In this document: piece by piece, positions 13,229 through 25,240 of the stretch | Layout: the number at the start of each line of letters is the position of its first letter | Position numbering within the stretch: position 1 is the first letter of the stretch | Assembly (NCBI GenBank): GCA_910591455.2 | Contig: OU342808.1 | Location: forward strand, 20,691,214 to 20,755,213 | Direction of reading: 5' to 3' | DNA length: 64,000 nt | Origin: Pholis gunnellus | Taxonomy: Eukaryota; Chordata; Actinopteri; Perciformes; Pholidae | Notes under the pieces: model-generated | Told to the model about the DNA's origin: nothing | The model's database searches: none | The model's input: only the letters and a program-made list of their open reading frames with translations | Position numbers and translations under genes: made by a program

Positions 13229-16200
13229 ATGGACGAGAGAAACGGAGCAATGATCCTGGTTATTCTGCTCTGTGTCACAGCAGGTGAGAATACTGATAAT
13301 CTTTCTTGTCACATCATTCACACCTGGTGATTATCTAATACCCGTTCTATTTTTAAAATATTTATGTTTCCCTGAAAATTGCAGAAGGGGTGAATAGAAC
13401 GATATTGACTGATGGAAGTTGTTTCTATCCTCTCATTAATTCCAGCAAAAGGCCACATTCTGGACGTGTGTCCCACCTGCCACGCTAACGCCACATGTGA
13501 TGACAAGTTAGACGGCTCTGGAAAAGTTTGTAACTGCATGTACGGCTTTGTTGGAAATGGGAGAACCTTCTGTCAAGGTAAGAAAAAAACTTGGTTTATT
13601 TATCAAGTGAAGCTATATGAAGTATTTCCGTCTCTTTTCCTATAAGAAAAGGGGTTTGCAATGTTAAGAATAAGAGTCTACAGCTGCAGTGGCTCTGTGA
13701 GGCTGTACTTCGGCATATATTCTCAATGAATTCTCAATTTTCTTGGAGATCACTGAAGTCAGTAGGATTTATTTTTTGGGGGACCATGCGTGTCTGTAAA
13801 AAACTTTATGGCAATCCGTTCTATGGACATTTTGACTTGTCAAAGTAAAAGCACTGTAGGAATTAATAACATCAATTAGTTCAACTCCCTCTCTCCTATG
13901 TTGAAGTGCAGTAAATATTTTTTCTTCCAGATAAAGATGAGTGTCAGATAGGTACCAGTAAGATCTGTGGGCAGCACACCACCTGCCACAACACATATGG
14001 CAGCTACTACTGTACCTGCCTGGCCGGCTACAGCCCTTCTAACAACATGGCCGTCTTCATCCCAAATGATGGAACCCACTGCCAGGGTGAGTTTAGGCTG
14101 GACATGGGGCTTTTTACAGGACTGGTGTAGGCATAACTATACAGAGAGGTATAGAGGACAACATGAAATTTGAACTTTTACCTGTAAAACAAGCCTTTCA
14201 TTATGGTTTTTATTTGTCACATGCTCATTTACCATGCATTGTGCAGACAATGACGAGTGCAGGATCACAGGCTTGTGTGGAGAGGGAGCTCAATGCAGGA
14301 ATCTTGAGGGCAGTTTTGCCTGCAGCTGCCAGCTGGGATATCAAGTCCACAACGGAGCGGAGCCCTTCCACCCTCACAGAGACAAAGCTTCCTGCAAAGG
14401 TAACACAGCATTAATGTGTTTTGAATAAGCATAATTACAGTTATAAGTATATTAAATATACACTTTTCCAGTGTATGTGGTATGGGTTTGGGACTCGGCT
14501 CCAGACAATCAAGCAAGAGGGCAGTAGATGGACTTTCAAACCCTTTCAAAGGAGATTAACTTAAATTCCTAGTGTGTATTTTATCTGTTTATCTTGCTCC
14601 ACACAAATCGTACTCCAAAGACACACATGGAGTTAATTGCAAATTCAGCCTAACCCATCCCTTGATGTCATTAGTGTGTACCCCTCACTGTGGTCCTGGC
14701 TGGTGTAACAGTGGCAGTGCCTGCTGCGTGTGGGTGGGCAAACAGCTGGAGCTAATCTTGACTTTTGTTTGTTCTCGTCCCGCTCAGTGGTTGACTGCGG
14801 CCAGCCTGCCTCAGTGGAGGACGCAGTGCTGCTGTCAGTCACAGGCACCACATACAGCAGTGTGGCCATGTTTGTCTGTGATAAAGGCTTTGTGTGGAGG
14901 AGTGGAGACAACAGCTCTATGTGTGGAGCTGATGGACTGTGGAAAGGACCCAACATGGTCTGTGAAGGTAACAAAACACACATCAAATATATATATATAT
15001 ATATATATATAGTCTGCCTTTCTCCACAGCTTCTAGTATTATATTACTCTGTATGATCATTCGTCACCACATTGCAACTTTGTACGTTGCTTTCGCTGCT
15101 CTCTGCTTGTGTTTTTTTTATTGTTTGGCTTTTCAGGAGTTCTTAACAGTGTCAATTAAATGTATCACAATAAAAAATGTAAGCATAAGTACTGTCGGCT
15201 AGTTTCTGCAGGACTTTGCTGCCCACAGGCTACTAACTAGCTCTACTTCTGCAGATTTCAATACAGATTTGTTGCTCACAATGTAGCATTGTCAAGGAAC
15301 AGTATAACCGTGTTTAACCACAGGTGTGTAGTACTAGTTTGCACATGTGCAGTACCGATCTCAGCATCCGATCCAGCATCATCAGGCTGTATCGGTAGCA
15401 AACCCGATGCTGGTATCGGCTTTGGAACAACTCTAACATGGATCATAAAACTGATTGGTCGGAAAGAGTTCCTGGAGATTTTCCAGTGACTACGGTTTCA
15501 TGCAGCATGTCACTGCTTTGGCCCTCAGAGGTTGACTGTGGCTCTCCCCCTGCCCTCCCTCACTCTCATATGCTGTGGAATAAGAGTTCAAGGATGGGCA
15601 CCGAGGTGGTTTATCGGTGTAACTCTGGATATCATAATGTTGGAAAGGGCAATGTATCCATCTGTACTTCTGCTGGACAGTGGGAGAGACCGTCTATGCT
15701 CTGTCAAGGTACAGTCACTGTTTTATCAGACAATTTATTTACTATTTATTGTCAGTAATTACAATATCACTGGAAAGCATACTTATCCAAAGCACACAGA
15801 TATACAGTTTGTTCTTTTTTTCTCTTTCCACCTTAACTTCCTGAGTTGAGTTAACTGGAATTAATCTGGATCTTCATGTTACATGTTATTCCTTGTAGAG
15901 GTCATGTGTGGAAGTCCTCCTACAATTGAATCCACTGAGCAGGTGTGGGACAGTCATTCAACCCCCGGCAGCACTGTGCTCTATGTTTGTAAAGAGGGCT
16001 TTTATTACAAAGGAGGACTTAATATATCGATGTGTAATGAAAACGGTCAGTGGACCCCCCCAAGTCTGTTGTGTCAAGGTAATTAAAACAACGACTGAAA
16101 CCCTTCAATTAACACTTTTGTCAAATTGCTAAGAATTCATTAGATATAAAGAATGTTTTGTATGTACATGTCTATTCAAATATATATTTTTTTTTCTCTC

Positions 16201-19200
16201 TGTATAACCCACTGGGTGCATAATCTTCTGTCCCAGGTATATTATGTGGGGATCCTCCTATACTGCCTCACACTGGGCAAGTGTGGGATGGCAGCTCCAG
16301 CCCTGGAAGCACAGTGACTTACTACTGTAAAATAGGATTTTATCCCAGTGAAGGAAATAACATGTCATTGTGCTCAATTAATGGTTACTGGACAAAACCA
16401 AACATCTCATGCCAAGGTAAAAAAAAACTTCCTCCAAAATGTTGTTGTTGCTGTGGTTTAGCATTGCTTCTCCATTGTTGTTGTAGATTCAAATAATAAC
16501 TGTTTTCATCCAATTCAATATTTCAATTTCCATACTTGTAGAAGTTGACTGTGGTGTGCCGCCACCCATCCCCCATTCAATCGTGCTGTGGGATAGAATC
16601 TCCACTTTGGGCTCTGAGGTTGTTTATCAGTGTAACTCTGGATATCGCAGTGTTGGAGATGGAGATGTTTCAGTTTGTACTGCCAGTGGAGATTGGGATG
16701 GAGCCTCATTGCTCTGTACAGGTAATAATGGCATTAATCTACACAACGGAGTATTGTGTTGCTGACCTCCAGTAAAAGTTATAATTCAATCCTCATGTCG
16801 GTTGGACGACATCATTTCCATGCTGTAATTGAACAGTATGAATGTTACTGTAATCATTCAGCTGTCATTACAATCACTTGAAACTGCAAAATGTGTAAAT
16901 TCATCTGCAATGACTTGTTGTCTTTTTGTTGTAGAAATCAATTGTCAAGAGCCTGTTTTTAAACCTCGTGCTAAAATGCTGTGGGACGGCACATCACACA
17001 TTGGCAGTGTGGTTTATTACCAATGTGAGGAAGGATATCACACCGAGAGCCTGAGAAACTACTCAGTATGTGGAGAGAAAGGACTGTGGGAGGATATTGA
17101 GCTATGGTGTGAAGGTGCAACGTTTGATGGCAGATATATTGATAAACTACTGTTTTCATTTCAGAATATTTGTAGCAATGGTTTGACATCTTCAAAAAGC
17201 AGCTGGTTAGCTTTGCTTAGCATAAAGACAGGAAACAGGCTCTGTTCAATGGTAACAAAATCAACCTATTAGCACCTAAAAAGCTCACATGTTCTATCGT
17301 GTTTGTTTAATCCACACAAATACCAAAGTGTAACTATTTCTTGGCCTGATGCAGTGACGGTCTTGAGTTTACACTGGTTGCCTGGTAATCTCACAGTGAC
17401 AATAAGACTCCACTCACTGCACTTGGCCAAGAAATAGTTCATTTGTTACCTTTTGAGAGCCATGCTAGCTGTTTTCCCCCTGTTTCCAGTCTTTGTGCTA
17501 AGCTACGCTAACTGGCTGCTAGCTGAAGCTTCTTATTTACTGTAGAGACTTGAGCGTGGTATTGATCTTGTGACTCTGTGTAAGAAGGCAAATAAGCCGT
17601 TTCCCCAATATTCAAACTATTGCTTTAAAATAGAAGTATTAGTATATTGCTATGCTCTGTAAATAGTTGAAGTATGAAAATCCTGTCTGCCCATTCTATA
17701 CTCTATAAACTTTCATATTCATATGTGGTACACATAAGTGTAATAAACACAAAGTGTGCTACTTGTTCTCATTATGTTTATGGAGGAATGAACTGTGTGA
17801 ATTTGTGTTTTTCTTTGTGATATATTGCTAATTCATGTCTGTGTGCAGAAATAAGCTGCGGCCCCCCACTAACCCTCCCCCATACTAACCTCCGGTGGGA
17901 TGGCACCAGTAGACCGGGCAGTGTGGTGCTGTATGAGTGCATGGATGGATTTTACCTGATGAGTGGAAACAATATTTCAACATGTTTACTATCAGGACAG
18001 TGGGGGAAGGTATCTGTGAAGTGCAAAGGTACAGTGATAATCTCTATACGTGCATCTATTTGACTGCGGAAGAATCATTCTTTGTTACTATGTTATTGAC
18101 ATAATTCAGTTGATGCTTTGATCTTATCTGGTAAGTAACTGATGAATGCTCTATATTGCCTCAGCTGTGGTTGGAGGCTCCTTTGTATTTATTCCCGCTT
18201 GGGCTATATGCTGTGTGTTGTTGAGGTATATTGCTGAATAATGTTTTGCAACTTTCACATTGTTATGCTGGTGTGATTCTTTCTTTGGGTCAATCCACTG
18301 CTGACTGAATGTCGAGGAAACAACATGTTGCACGACTTTTACCACCTGACGACTGATGAAATGTCTACAATATACTGTAATCATGCATATAAGGCCTTTC
18401 AGTCAATTAGTTAACCAGTGCCATTGTTTTCTTACAGCTAAATGTGGTCCGGTTCCCTTCCTTGCCAAATCAGAGGTGATGTGGCATAACAGGAGTGTAG
18501 TGATCCACCGCTGTGTGGATGGTTATCACAGCTGGAGGGGCAGCTACGTCTCTGTGTGTGGCAGCTCTGGGCTGTGGCAGAGAGCTACACTGAGATGCAT
18601 AGGTGAGTAACAACACAACCCCCATTAGGATTTGTAATATGTCAAATAAAAAGGGGAAGATTTGTGGTACCATTTTACATCTCTTACAGAAATAAAGCCA
18701 CCTGTCAATCACCTATCTGTCCTCAATGAAAAATGTCTGAATTGGAGAGCAGAGAAGTATGAGGAGGATAAAGAAGTATACAAGGTAGCAGATTCTATAA
18801 TCCTTCTTTCACTGTCGTTGCTGTTTATCTTATCTCTATCTTACCATTATTGTCATCATAGGAAATATGGGCTTTCAGTATTTTTTTACCTTATTATATA
18901 GGTATATGTGAATGTGTACTTTTTTTCCCCATGATGCCACATTGCATATAACCGTTGCAGGTGACATACATAGGATCCAGAGACTACGAGAGGTCCTTTC
19001 ATGATAGCGGGAAGCGGTGTCTGAGCTCTAAGGCAGACCAGCTGGAACTCTGTCTGAACCTGCTTCCAGTCACAAACTACAGCATCTCCATCACCGCACT
19101 GTCTTCCAGATTTACTGCCACCATCTCCTCTAACACCAGTTTAACAGGTATCATTGTACGGCCAACTCTCCTCTGACAAATGTCTCCCTGCATCAAAGTG

Positions 19201-21387
19201 AAACCAGGAGCTTTCAGCATTTCTGGAAATATTTAGAACTGTTATAATTGTATTGAATGTGATGCAGTCTTCTTTATACTAAGCATAATAACATTTGACA
19301 GTGCCCCCAGCACCAGTTGTCTACTACAGAGAGTTTGAGACTCCTGTACCAACATTGAGGCTCCGCAGATCCCCCAACACACTGGACCCAATAAGGTAAC
19401 AATCAGCTCTATTGTTCTGCCAGGTTACAGAGTAAATTAAAACCCTATGAGTGAAAACAGCAAGACATGCTTAAATGAGTTTGATAATTCATAAATCTTT
19501 ACAATAAATCTAGTTAATAGCACATATATAACTCCTGGACCCTTCCATGAATATCACATTAGTCTCCATCCGCTTTTCATGGCTAAACTCAATGTCTCAC
19601 TATCTCTACTGACATTCATCGTCACCCAACCACCGCAGAAAAGAAGATATAGAGCTAAACGGATGAATCAGCAAGGTAGACGTATCAGCTGATATTAGCT
19701 TATTGCAGATATAGCTTATGTTGGCCGATTTGTGTAAAGAAAGCGCAGTCCAGGAATTACAAACTAGGTTACGGGTCATTTGGATTAGAAGCAGTGGCTC
19801 CACTACATCGTTTGTCCACCACAGGTGACTGACAAGTTGATTTATATTCTGTATCCACAGTTTAGGATGGAAGTCCTGTGCGGCAAGTTTTTCCAAAACT
19901 TTGCCCACCTGTTTCAAAGATAATTCTTTTTTCTTTTAACTTTGAAAGATGATCCTGCAATACCGTTTTTCACCAGTTCTTAAGTCAGAATCACATTCAT
20001 GCATGTACCACGTTACCTTTATGTCATATGCAGGTGTTGCAAATTGTTCATGTAAAGAATTGAACGTGTTAACATACCTTTATGTATGACCATATGGTAA
20101 CAATTTCTTTGTTCTTCATTCTGCAGTTTGTACCAGGTGTTTGTGCTTCCTGTAGAGGGGATTATAATGTTTGACTGTTCCTGTCCTGCGAGCTCAGACG
20201 TCTCAAGCAAAACAAAGTCCTCAACAGAGTACATCACTGCCCAGATTGATGTCAGACATGTTGGGACAGAGATGAACTTTACTGTAGGAGATGGACTCTA
20301 CTATGGAGGCTTCTTTAATGCACAACTGGAGAACGGCAGGAACTATTATATCATCTTACGAGCTGTCAGTCAGTGGAAAGCGGTGGGTCCAACTACGATA
20401 CAATAAAGTATCAGTATACAAATGTATTGACTTATAAACTGCAACAAACTTTGCAGTTTACTAATTGAATTACCTGAATGTTTTCTCCTCTAGGCTTTAA
20501 AAAGTTCCTGTGTCCTGTGGGCTAAAGTAAGAGGTAATTTACTGGCCAACCCAAATATTATAGTGTCCTTTTTTTAAATGATTTATCTTGGGAAATTACA
20601 TTTTACCCAGTGTAGGCAGCTGGATGTTATACGGTTAAGAAAGGAGAGAGGAGAGAAAGAGGCTGAGCGAGGAGAAGGTGGTTCGGGCTGGTCTGGTTCG
20701 GTGTTGGGAGTTCACTAAAGTTATGAGGAAAACCCAGAACGTGTTGGACTGATTTATTTATTCCTTATCATACTGCCACGTCGCTTACACTAGTAACAAC
20801 TTTCAGAAGGGAGAAGGCAACAGAAAGTATTTCAAATAAGTAGATGTAGAAAAAGCTCGTTGCCAGTCACTCACACGCAGCATTTCCTTGTTCCAGGTAC
20901 ATCCTATGTTCTGAGGGTTTCATCTCTGTCGGCTGCTGCATCAATAGGACTGGTTGCCTTGGTCATTTTGGGTGGATACAGTTTCACCTGGTATGTAAGA
21001 TGGTACAATAGAGTATCATAACCCTGTTAATATCCTGTTATGTGTGAATCAACTGTTATTTAATTACATCAAATCTACACATTCTGAAGTGATTCTAGTG
21101 TTTCTGGAATTTTCAAAGATGAAATCAATGCATGATCAGTGCATAATTCAAAAACTAATAACTATGATTGGTAATCACAGACTGCAAATAGAATATTAAT
21201 TTTTGATTTGTTTCTGGTGACAAAATGCAGTAATCCTGCATAGTGCAAGTGGCCTGTTATATTTCACTATGAATGACTGTAACTTGGGTGTTTTACACAC
21301 TATCAGGTGAAAGACGGCACTTGAAATTGTAATTTAATGACCTGTTTTCCCTCTGTCGTCTTTTCCAGGTTTTTCAAGAGGACATGA
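13229..21387 (+). CDS. susd1: Sushi domain-containing protein 1, with eight CCP domains
   Basis: Nineteen exons: 13229-13283, 13446-13577, 13931-14086, 14247-14399, 14788-14967, 15529-15708, 15899-16078, 16237-16416, 16542-16721, 16935-17114, 17849-18028, 18438-18602, 18690-18784, 18961-19147, 19302-19395, 20127-20382, 20494-20533, 20897-20990 and 21369-21387. They total 2706 nt, or 901 aa. Order: signal peptide (about 1-18); one EGF (19-62); two calcium-type EGFs starting DKDEC and DNDEC (63-165); eight sushi/CCP domains (166-640), each on one exon; a fibronectin-like region with NFTVGDGLYYGGFFNA; a membrane helix (about 875-895); and a short cytoplasmic tail FFKRT. Mammalian SUSD1 has the same order but, as I recall, only two sushi domains. 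Predicted type I cell-surface protein whose ligand is unknown. The start was chosen for its signal peptide; Met8 is an alternative. Poly(A) signal AATAAA at 21484-21489. Confidence 0.88.
14987..15011. repeat. (TA)n microsatellite
   Basis: A perfect AT/TA run in the susd1 intron just downstream of the first sushi exon. Confidence 0.9.
15330..15440. mobile_element. Decayed dispersed-repeat fragment
   Basis: A short intronic stretch with repeated ATCGGTA/GATACCGGC-like words (CCGATCTCAGCATCCGATCC, CTGTATCGG, TGGTATCGGC) resembles a dispersed element common in teleost introns. It has no coding capacity. The assignment is by eye. Confidence 0.35.
17200..17640. mobile_element. Inverted-repeat (foldback/MITE-like) element in susd1 intron
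   Basis: The left arm, near 17203-17240 (GGTTAGCTTTGCTTAGCATA, AAGACAGGAAACAGG), is the imperfect reverse complement of 17480-17522 (CCTGTTTCCAGTCTTTGTGC, TAAGCTACGCTAACTGGCT). Nested inside, AACTATTTCTTGGCC (about 17334) pairs with GGCCAAGAAATAGTT (about 17424). The whole could fold into a long hairpin. Related sequence recurs near 55970-56230 and 57665-57790, which supports a dispersed non-autonomous element. Confidence 0.6.
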
Positions 21388-23579
21388 CACTCCTAAACTA
21401 CTTAATTGTCATTATGACGAATATAATTACAGTCTTGACTTCACATCTGTGCATTTTATTTTGTACATTTTGTAAATTATTATAATAAACTGTTTTTTTC
21501 ACTTCAATAACAGTTGAATGATTAGTGGATGTCAATGTGTACTTGGAATGAAGCAATCCACTTTGTAAAGCAGACCATTTGTGACTTCACTGTTTGAGAA
21601 ACCTTCTGACACACTCCCATGATCAGAGTCTACAGGAATAATAGATTACAATACCAAGACTTTATAACTGAGCTATGTGCTTTGGTAGAGTTGAAGAGAC
21701 TGTATAGTCCCCTAATAATGTATGCATTCAAACACAATGTCATGTCTTGTGAAGTTATGTGTTAAGCCAGTGGTGTCCAGCCTTTTTGTATCTGTGACTC
21801 CTTTTCTAATCTTTAACAAAAGAGTGATGTTTCTCTCCCACATTGTTTAATTGGAAGACTTTTTGGAGCTGTAAAGAGATGATTTGATTCTTTCTCATCT
21901 TGTATCCTCTTGAGACACATACATCTTGGGAATATAGACTCATTTTGGGAATAGTCTACTCACAATGGTCGACTGTAATAACTGTATTTGTCACCTCTCT
22001 CTTATTTAATTCCTTACCATGTAGGTACGGAGAGGATACCTCCAGGGCTAGGGAAACTGGAAAATAAACAGAATATATTTTCATTAAGAAAACATAGGGG
22101 TTAATGATGACACTCAAATCACGATTGATCGTTGTGTTTATCTTAATATGTTTACTAATATTAACATTGTATTATTAGGTTATTATTTTTGGCTTATTTG
22201 TATCTGGAAGGTGAGGGTTTACGGCTGTCCCACTATCAAATCATGCAGTGTTTGAGGGCTCTCTTGCAGACATTTTGAGCCCTTTATGAACCCTTTTCAT
22301 AAGTCAGCACTTCTGCAGACTTTGCCCAAGGAAATTACCCACAATTCATAGCAATGTGACAATAAACATGGGGTTACCAGTGGAAGTATGGAGAAGTTTA
22401 AAAAAAAGGTAACCAAAGAGGAACGGCCCATGTGTGTTCAGCTTGGCAAAGTGAGGATGAGGATGAGAGATGAAGAGTGAGGATGAGAGGTGAGGATGAG
22501 AGATGAAGAGTGAGGCTGAGAGGTGAGGATGAGAGGTGAGGATGAGAGATGAAGAGGGAGGATGAGGATGAGAGGTGAAGAGTGAGGCTGAGAGGTGAGG
22601 ATGAGGGTGAGGATGAGAGATGAAGAGTGAGGCTGAGAGGTGAGGATGAGAGATGAAGAGTGAGGATGAGAGGTGAGGATGAGGATGAGGGGTGAAGAGT
22701 GAGGATGAGAGGTGAGGTAAGGATGAGAGGATGAGAGGTGAGGATAAGAGGTGAGGATGAGAGGTGAGGATGACAGGTGAGCTCGTACGATTGTACTGGC
22801 CCTTTAAATAGGTTTTACATCCGGGGCAGCGCTTTAATTTCCCCTGACGGTCTGACAGACTCTTGTCGATGAAGACCCACCTCTAACGGGCTTGTTTACG
22901 ACGGGTTAACAGGTACAAAACACGCATTACTGTGTCCGTTAAAGTAAACACGGTGTAATATAGACAGCTAGTCAGCAGTGTTGCATGTTACCAGGCAGCT
23001 TGAGATGTCAGCTCAAGTGTGGAGTAGGCCAAAGGGAAATATGGAGACGATATGTGATTGATTGTTTACATACAACTCTAGCTATCAGCTAACGTTATGC
23101 ATGGAGGGTCACTTTATACAAGATTACCTGATTGTCTCGCTGCAGCCCAAAGAGTATCGTTAAACCCCAGGCTAACCTGACCTAGTTCCCCTTAAAGGAA
23201 GCCAATCATGTAACGGTAACGTCCATGGTGTCGCTGACACGCTGCTCGTCAGTGATGCTAGCAGGTAAACCAGTTAGCATCACGTCACCAATGTGCTGAC
23301 CATGTGTTTGAGAGGATGAACGCCAAACTGACGAGCTAACGTCAGCTAGCTCATGAAACAGACACGCTCACTCAACCAAAGTTTGAGTCACCTTATCCAC
23401 GTGAGCATCACGCGCCTGTTATTGACTCAGGTGGTGGTAACTTAATTAATTGGCCATCCTACCTGCCATTTGAAGTACTCACACTATATATAGTGTGCTG
23501 TTGAGGAGAGATAACACAGTCTGTATTTGTCCTTAACAGGTGCGCTGCTGCTGCTGCTGCTGCTGGCCCTCGGTTCACT
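21388..23579 (+). other. susd1 3' end, minisatellite and zbtb26 upstream region
   Basis: After the susd1 poly(A) signal at 21484-21489 there is gene-free AT-rich sequence to about 22440, then the minisatellite. From 22800 the base composition rises in GC. A possible non-coding first exon of zbtb26 ends near 22912 (GGGTTAACAG|GTACAAAA). The intron would end at AACAG just before 23540. A short CTG run (about 23545-23565) lies in the 5' UTR. Confidence 0.4.
22451..22780. repeat. Purine-rich GAGGATGAGAGGT minisatellite
   Basis: Some 330 bases are built from interspersed units of the type GAGGATGAGAGGT and GAGGATGAGAGATGAAGAGT, almost all purine on the plus strand. Unit order varies (GGATGAGAGAT, GGCTGAGAGGT, GGATGAGGATGAG), showing repeated unequal exchange or slippage. 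It sits about 0.8 kb upstream of the zbtb26 start codon. Confidence 0.92.
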
Positions 23580-25001
23580 ATGGCCCAGAACCAAGTGATC
23601 CTGCAGTTCCGCTTCTCCACATTTGGGGACTCCATGCTGCAGAAGATGAACCTCTTACGACACCAGAAACGCTTCTGTGATGTCAGTGTGCGCATCAACC
23701 AGCTGGAGGTCCCCGGTCACAAGGTAGTGTTTGCGGCCGGCTCCTCTTTCTTGAGGGACCAGTTCATCCTTCAGCAGGACTCCAGGGAGGTCCAGATCTC
23801 CATGATCCAGGATGCGGAGGTGGGCCGGCAGCTGCTGCTGTCCTGCTACACGGGTCAGCTGGAGTTTCCTGAGCTGGAGCTCGTGAATTACCTGACAGTG
23901 GCCAGCTTCCTCCAAATGGGCCACATTGTGGAGCAGTGCACTCAAGCTCTCAGCAAGTTCTTCAAACCCCAGTCTGCACGCAAGCTGGAGGTGGATGTGG
24001 GTATGAAGAGGGAGACGAAAGAGGGTTTAACCTCCCAGGCCCAGAGAGAGCAAGAGCGCTCTCAGGTTCAGACTTCTCACCAGGATGAGGAGGAGGTGAT
24101 GCAGGCTGGGGACGACAACAATGGCAGCGATGTGGACGACGGCAGCGACGCGGACGATGGCAGCGAAGACGACGAGGACGACGAGGACGACGAAGTGTTT
24201 ATACAGCCTACGTCCCCTCTTCAGACCTTAGGCAAACGTCCAAAGCAGGGTGTGGTGGAGAGTGACATCACTATAGTAAAAGTGGAGTCTGTGTCTGACG
24301 TAGCAGAGAGCTCCATCACTGGTAACCTCCTCACCAGTCCTGCTCCCCCTACACTCCACTCTCCTGAGCCCCAGCACTCTCTCATCAACTCCACTGTGGA
24401 CAGTCGCGGCAGTGAGATGGCGGTTCCGCCCGGTGTGGCCGGATACCCGCTCGGTCCTCCTCCTGCAGAGAAGCACAGTGTGCACCAGAGGAACTACGAC
24501 AAGCCCCTCCAGTGGTACCACCAGTGCCCCAAGTGCGCCCGGGTCTTCCGCCAGCTGGAAAACTACGCCAACCACCTCAAGATGCACAAGCTGTTCATGT
24601 GCCTGCTGTGCGGCAAGACCTTCACGCAGAAGGGCAACCTGCACCGGCACATGCGTGTCCATGCCGGCATCAAGCCCTTCCAGTGTAAGATCTGTGGTAA
24701 GACCTTCACTCAAAAGTGTTCTTTGCTGGATCACCTAAACCTGCACAGTGGGGATAAGCCGCACCGCTGCAACTACTGCGACATGGTTTTCGCTCACAAG
24801 CCAGTTCTCCGCAAGCACCTTAAACAGATCCACGGGAAGAACAGCTTCGACAACGCAAACGAAGGCAACCTGCACGACGGGGGGCTCGACTTTGAATATG
24901 ACAATCAACAATATCGTCCCCATTCACTGAAACTGCAAAGGGATTCACTTGTGGGTCTGCAGGCCTCGGGCCTCTCTTCTTACCTAGAGACACAGGGCTG
25001 A
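23580..25001 (+). CDS. zbtb26: Zinc finger and BTB domain-containing protein 26, transcription factor
   Basis: The coding region is one uninterrupted exon, 473 aa. The ATG has A at -3 and G at +4. BTB/POZ domain at about 12-128: FGDSMLQKMNLLR, FCDVSV, GHKVVFAAGSSFLRDQF, VGRQLLLSCYTGQLEFPE and LTVASFLQMGHIVEQC. Then a low-complexity linker with an acidic run of Asp/Glu/Ser (about 184-205). Four C2H2 fingers lie at about 314-420: CPKC...HLKMH, CLLCGKTFTQKGNLHRHMRVH split by a TGEKP-like linker from CKICGKTF...HLNLH, and CNYCDMVF...HLKQIH. A GKNSFDNANE segment follows. Finger linkers and the C-terminal segment match ZBTB26 rather than its relative ZBTB6. Predicted nuclear DNA-binding repressor; the BTB domain dimerises. 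The gene is intronless in its coding part, like the mammalian gene. The central acidic tract looks longer than in the human protein. Confidence 0.9.
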   Translation: MAQNQVILQFRFSTFGDSMLQKMNLLRHQKRFCDVSVRINQLEVPGHKVVFAAGSSFLRDQFILQQDSREVQISMIQDAEVGRQLLLSCYTGQLEFPELELVNYLTVASFLQMGHIVEQCTQALSKFFKPQSARKLEVDVGMKRETKEGLTSQAQREQERSQVQTSHQDEEEVMQAGDDNNGSDVDDGSDADDGSEDDEDDEDDEVFIQPTSPLQTLGKRPKQGVVESDITIVKVESVSDVAESSITGNLLTSPAPPTLHSPEPQHSLINSTVDSRGSEMAVPPGVAGYPLGPPPAEKHSVHQRNYDKPLQWYHQCPKCARVFRQLENYANHLKMHKLFMCLLCGKTFTQKGNLHRHMRVHAGIKPFQCKICGKTFTQKCSLLDHLNLHSGDKPHRCNYCDMVFAHKPVLRKHLKQIHGKNSFDNANEGNLHDGGLDFEYDNQQYRPHSLKLQRDSLVGLQASGLSSYLETQG

Positions 25002-25199
25002 AATCTGATTGGATAAAAGCTCTACTTAAAACAAGCTGCACTGGAAGCAGAGCAACTGAGGAAGACCGTAGCTGTGCAATGAGCAAATAAGATAATGGGG
25101 AAATTTTTTTTTATAAATTATAATACATGTGTATTTATGAAAGATTATAAAATAGTGGGCCTCGACAGAACTTTGTGATTCTGTCTAGGCCCACCACTG

Positions 25200-25240
<41 letters not shown>

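Larger units (their letters stand above)
14787..18602 (+). repeat. Tandem array of sushi-domain exons in susd1
   Basis: Seven consecutive exons of exactly 180 nt and an eighth of 165 nt, all phase 1-1, each encode one CCP domain with the Cys...Cys...Cys...W...C pattern. The exon at 15529 and the one at 16542 are closely related (VDCG..P.PHS...LW...G.EVVY.CNSGY). Those at 15899 and 16237 form a second pair (GSTV.Y.C..GFY). This fits repeated exon duplication within the gene. The last domain is five codons shorter between its first and second cysteines. Confidence 0.85.

Noticed and set aside
24228..24734. 168-codon antisense frame on the minus strand
   Set aside because: It lies wholly within the zbtb26 coding exon and reflects its GC-rich codons; no homology is seen.
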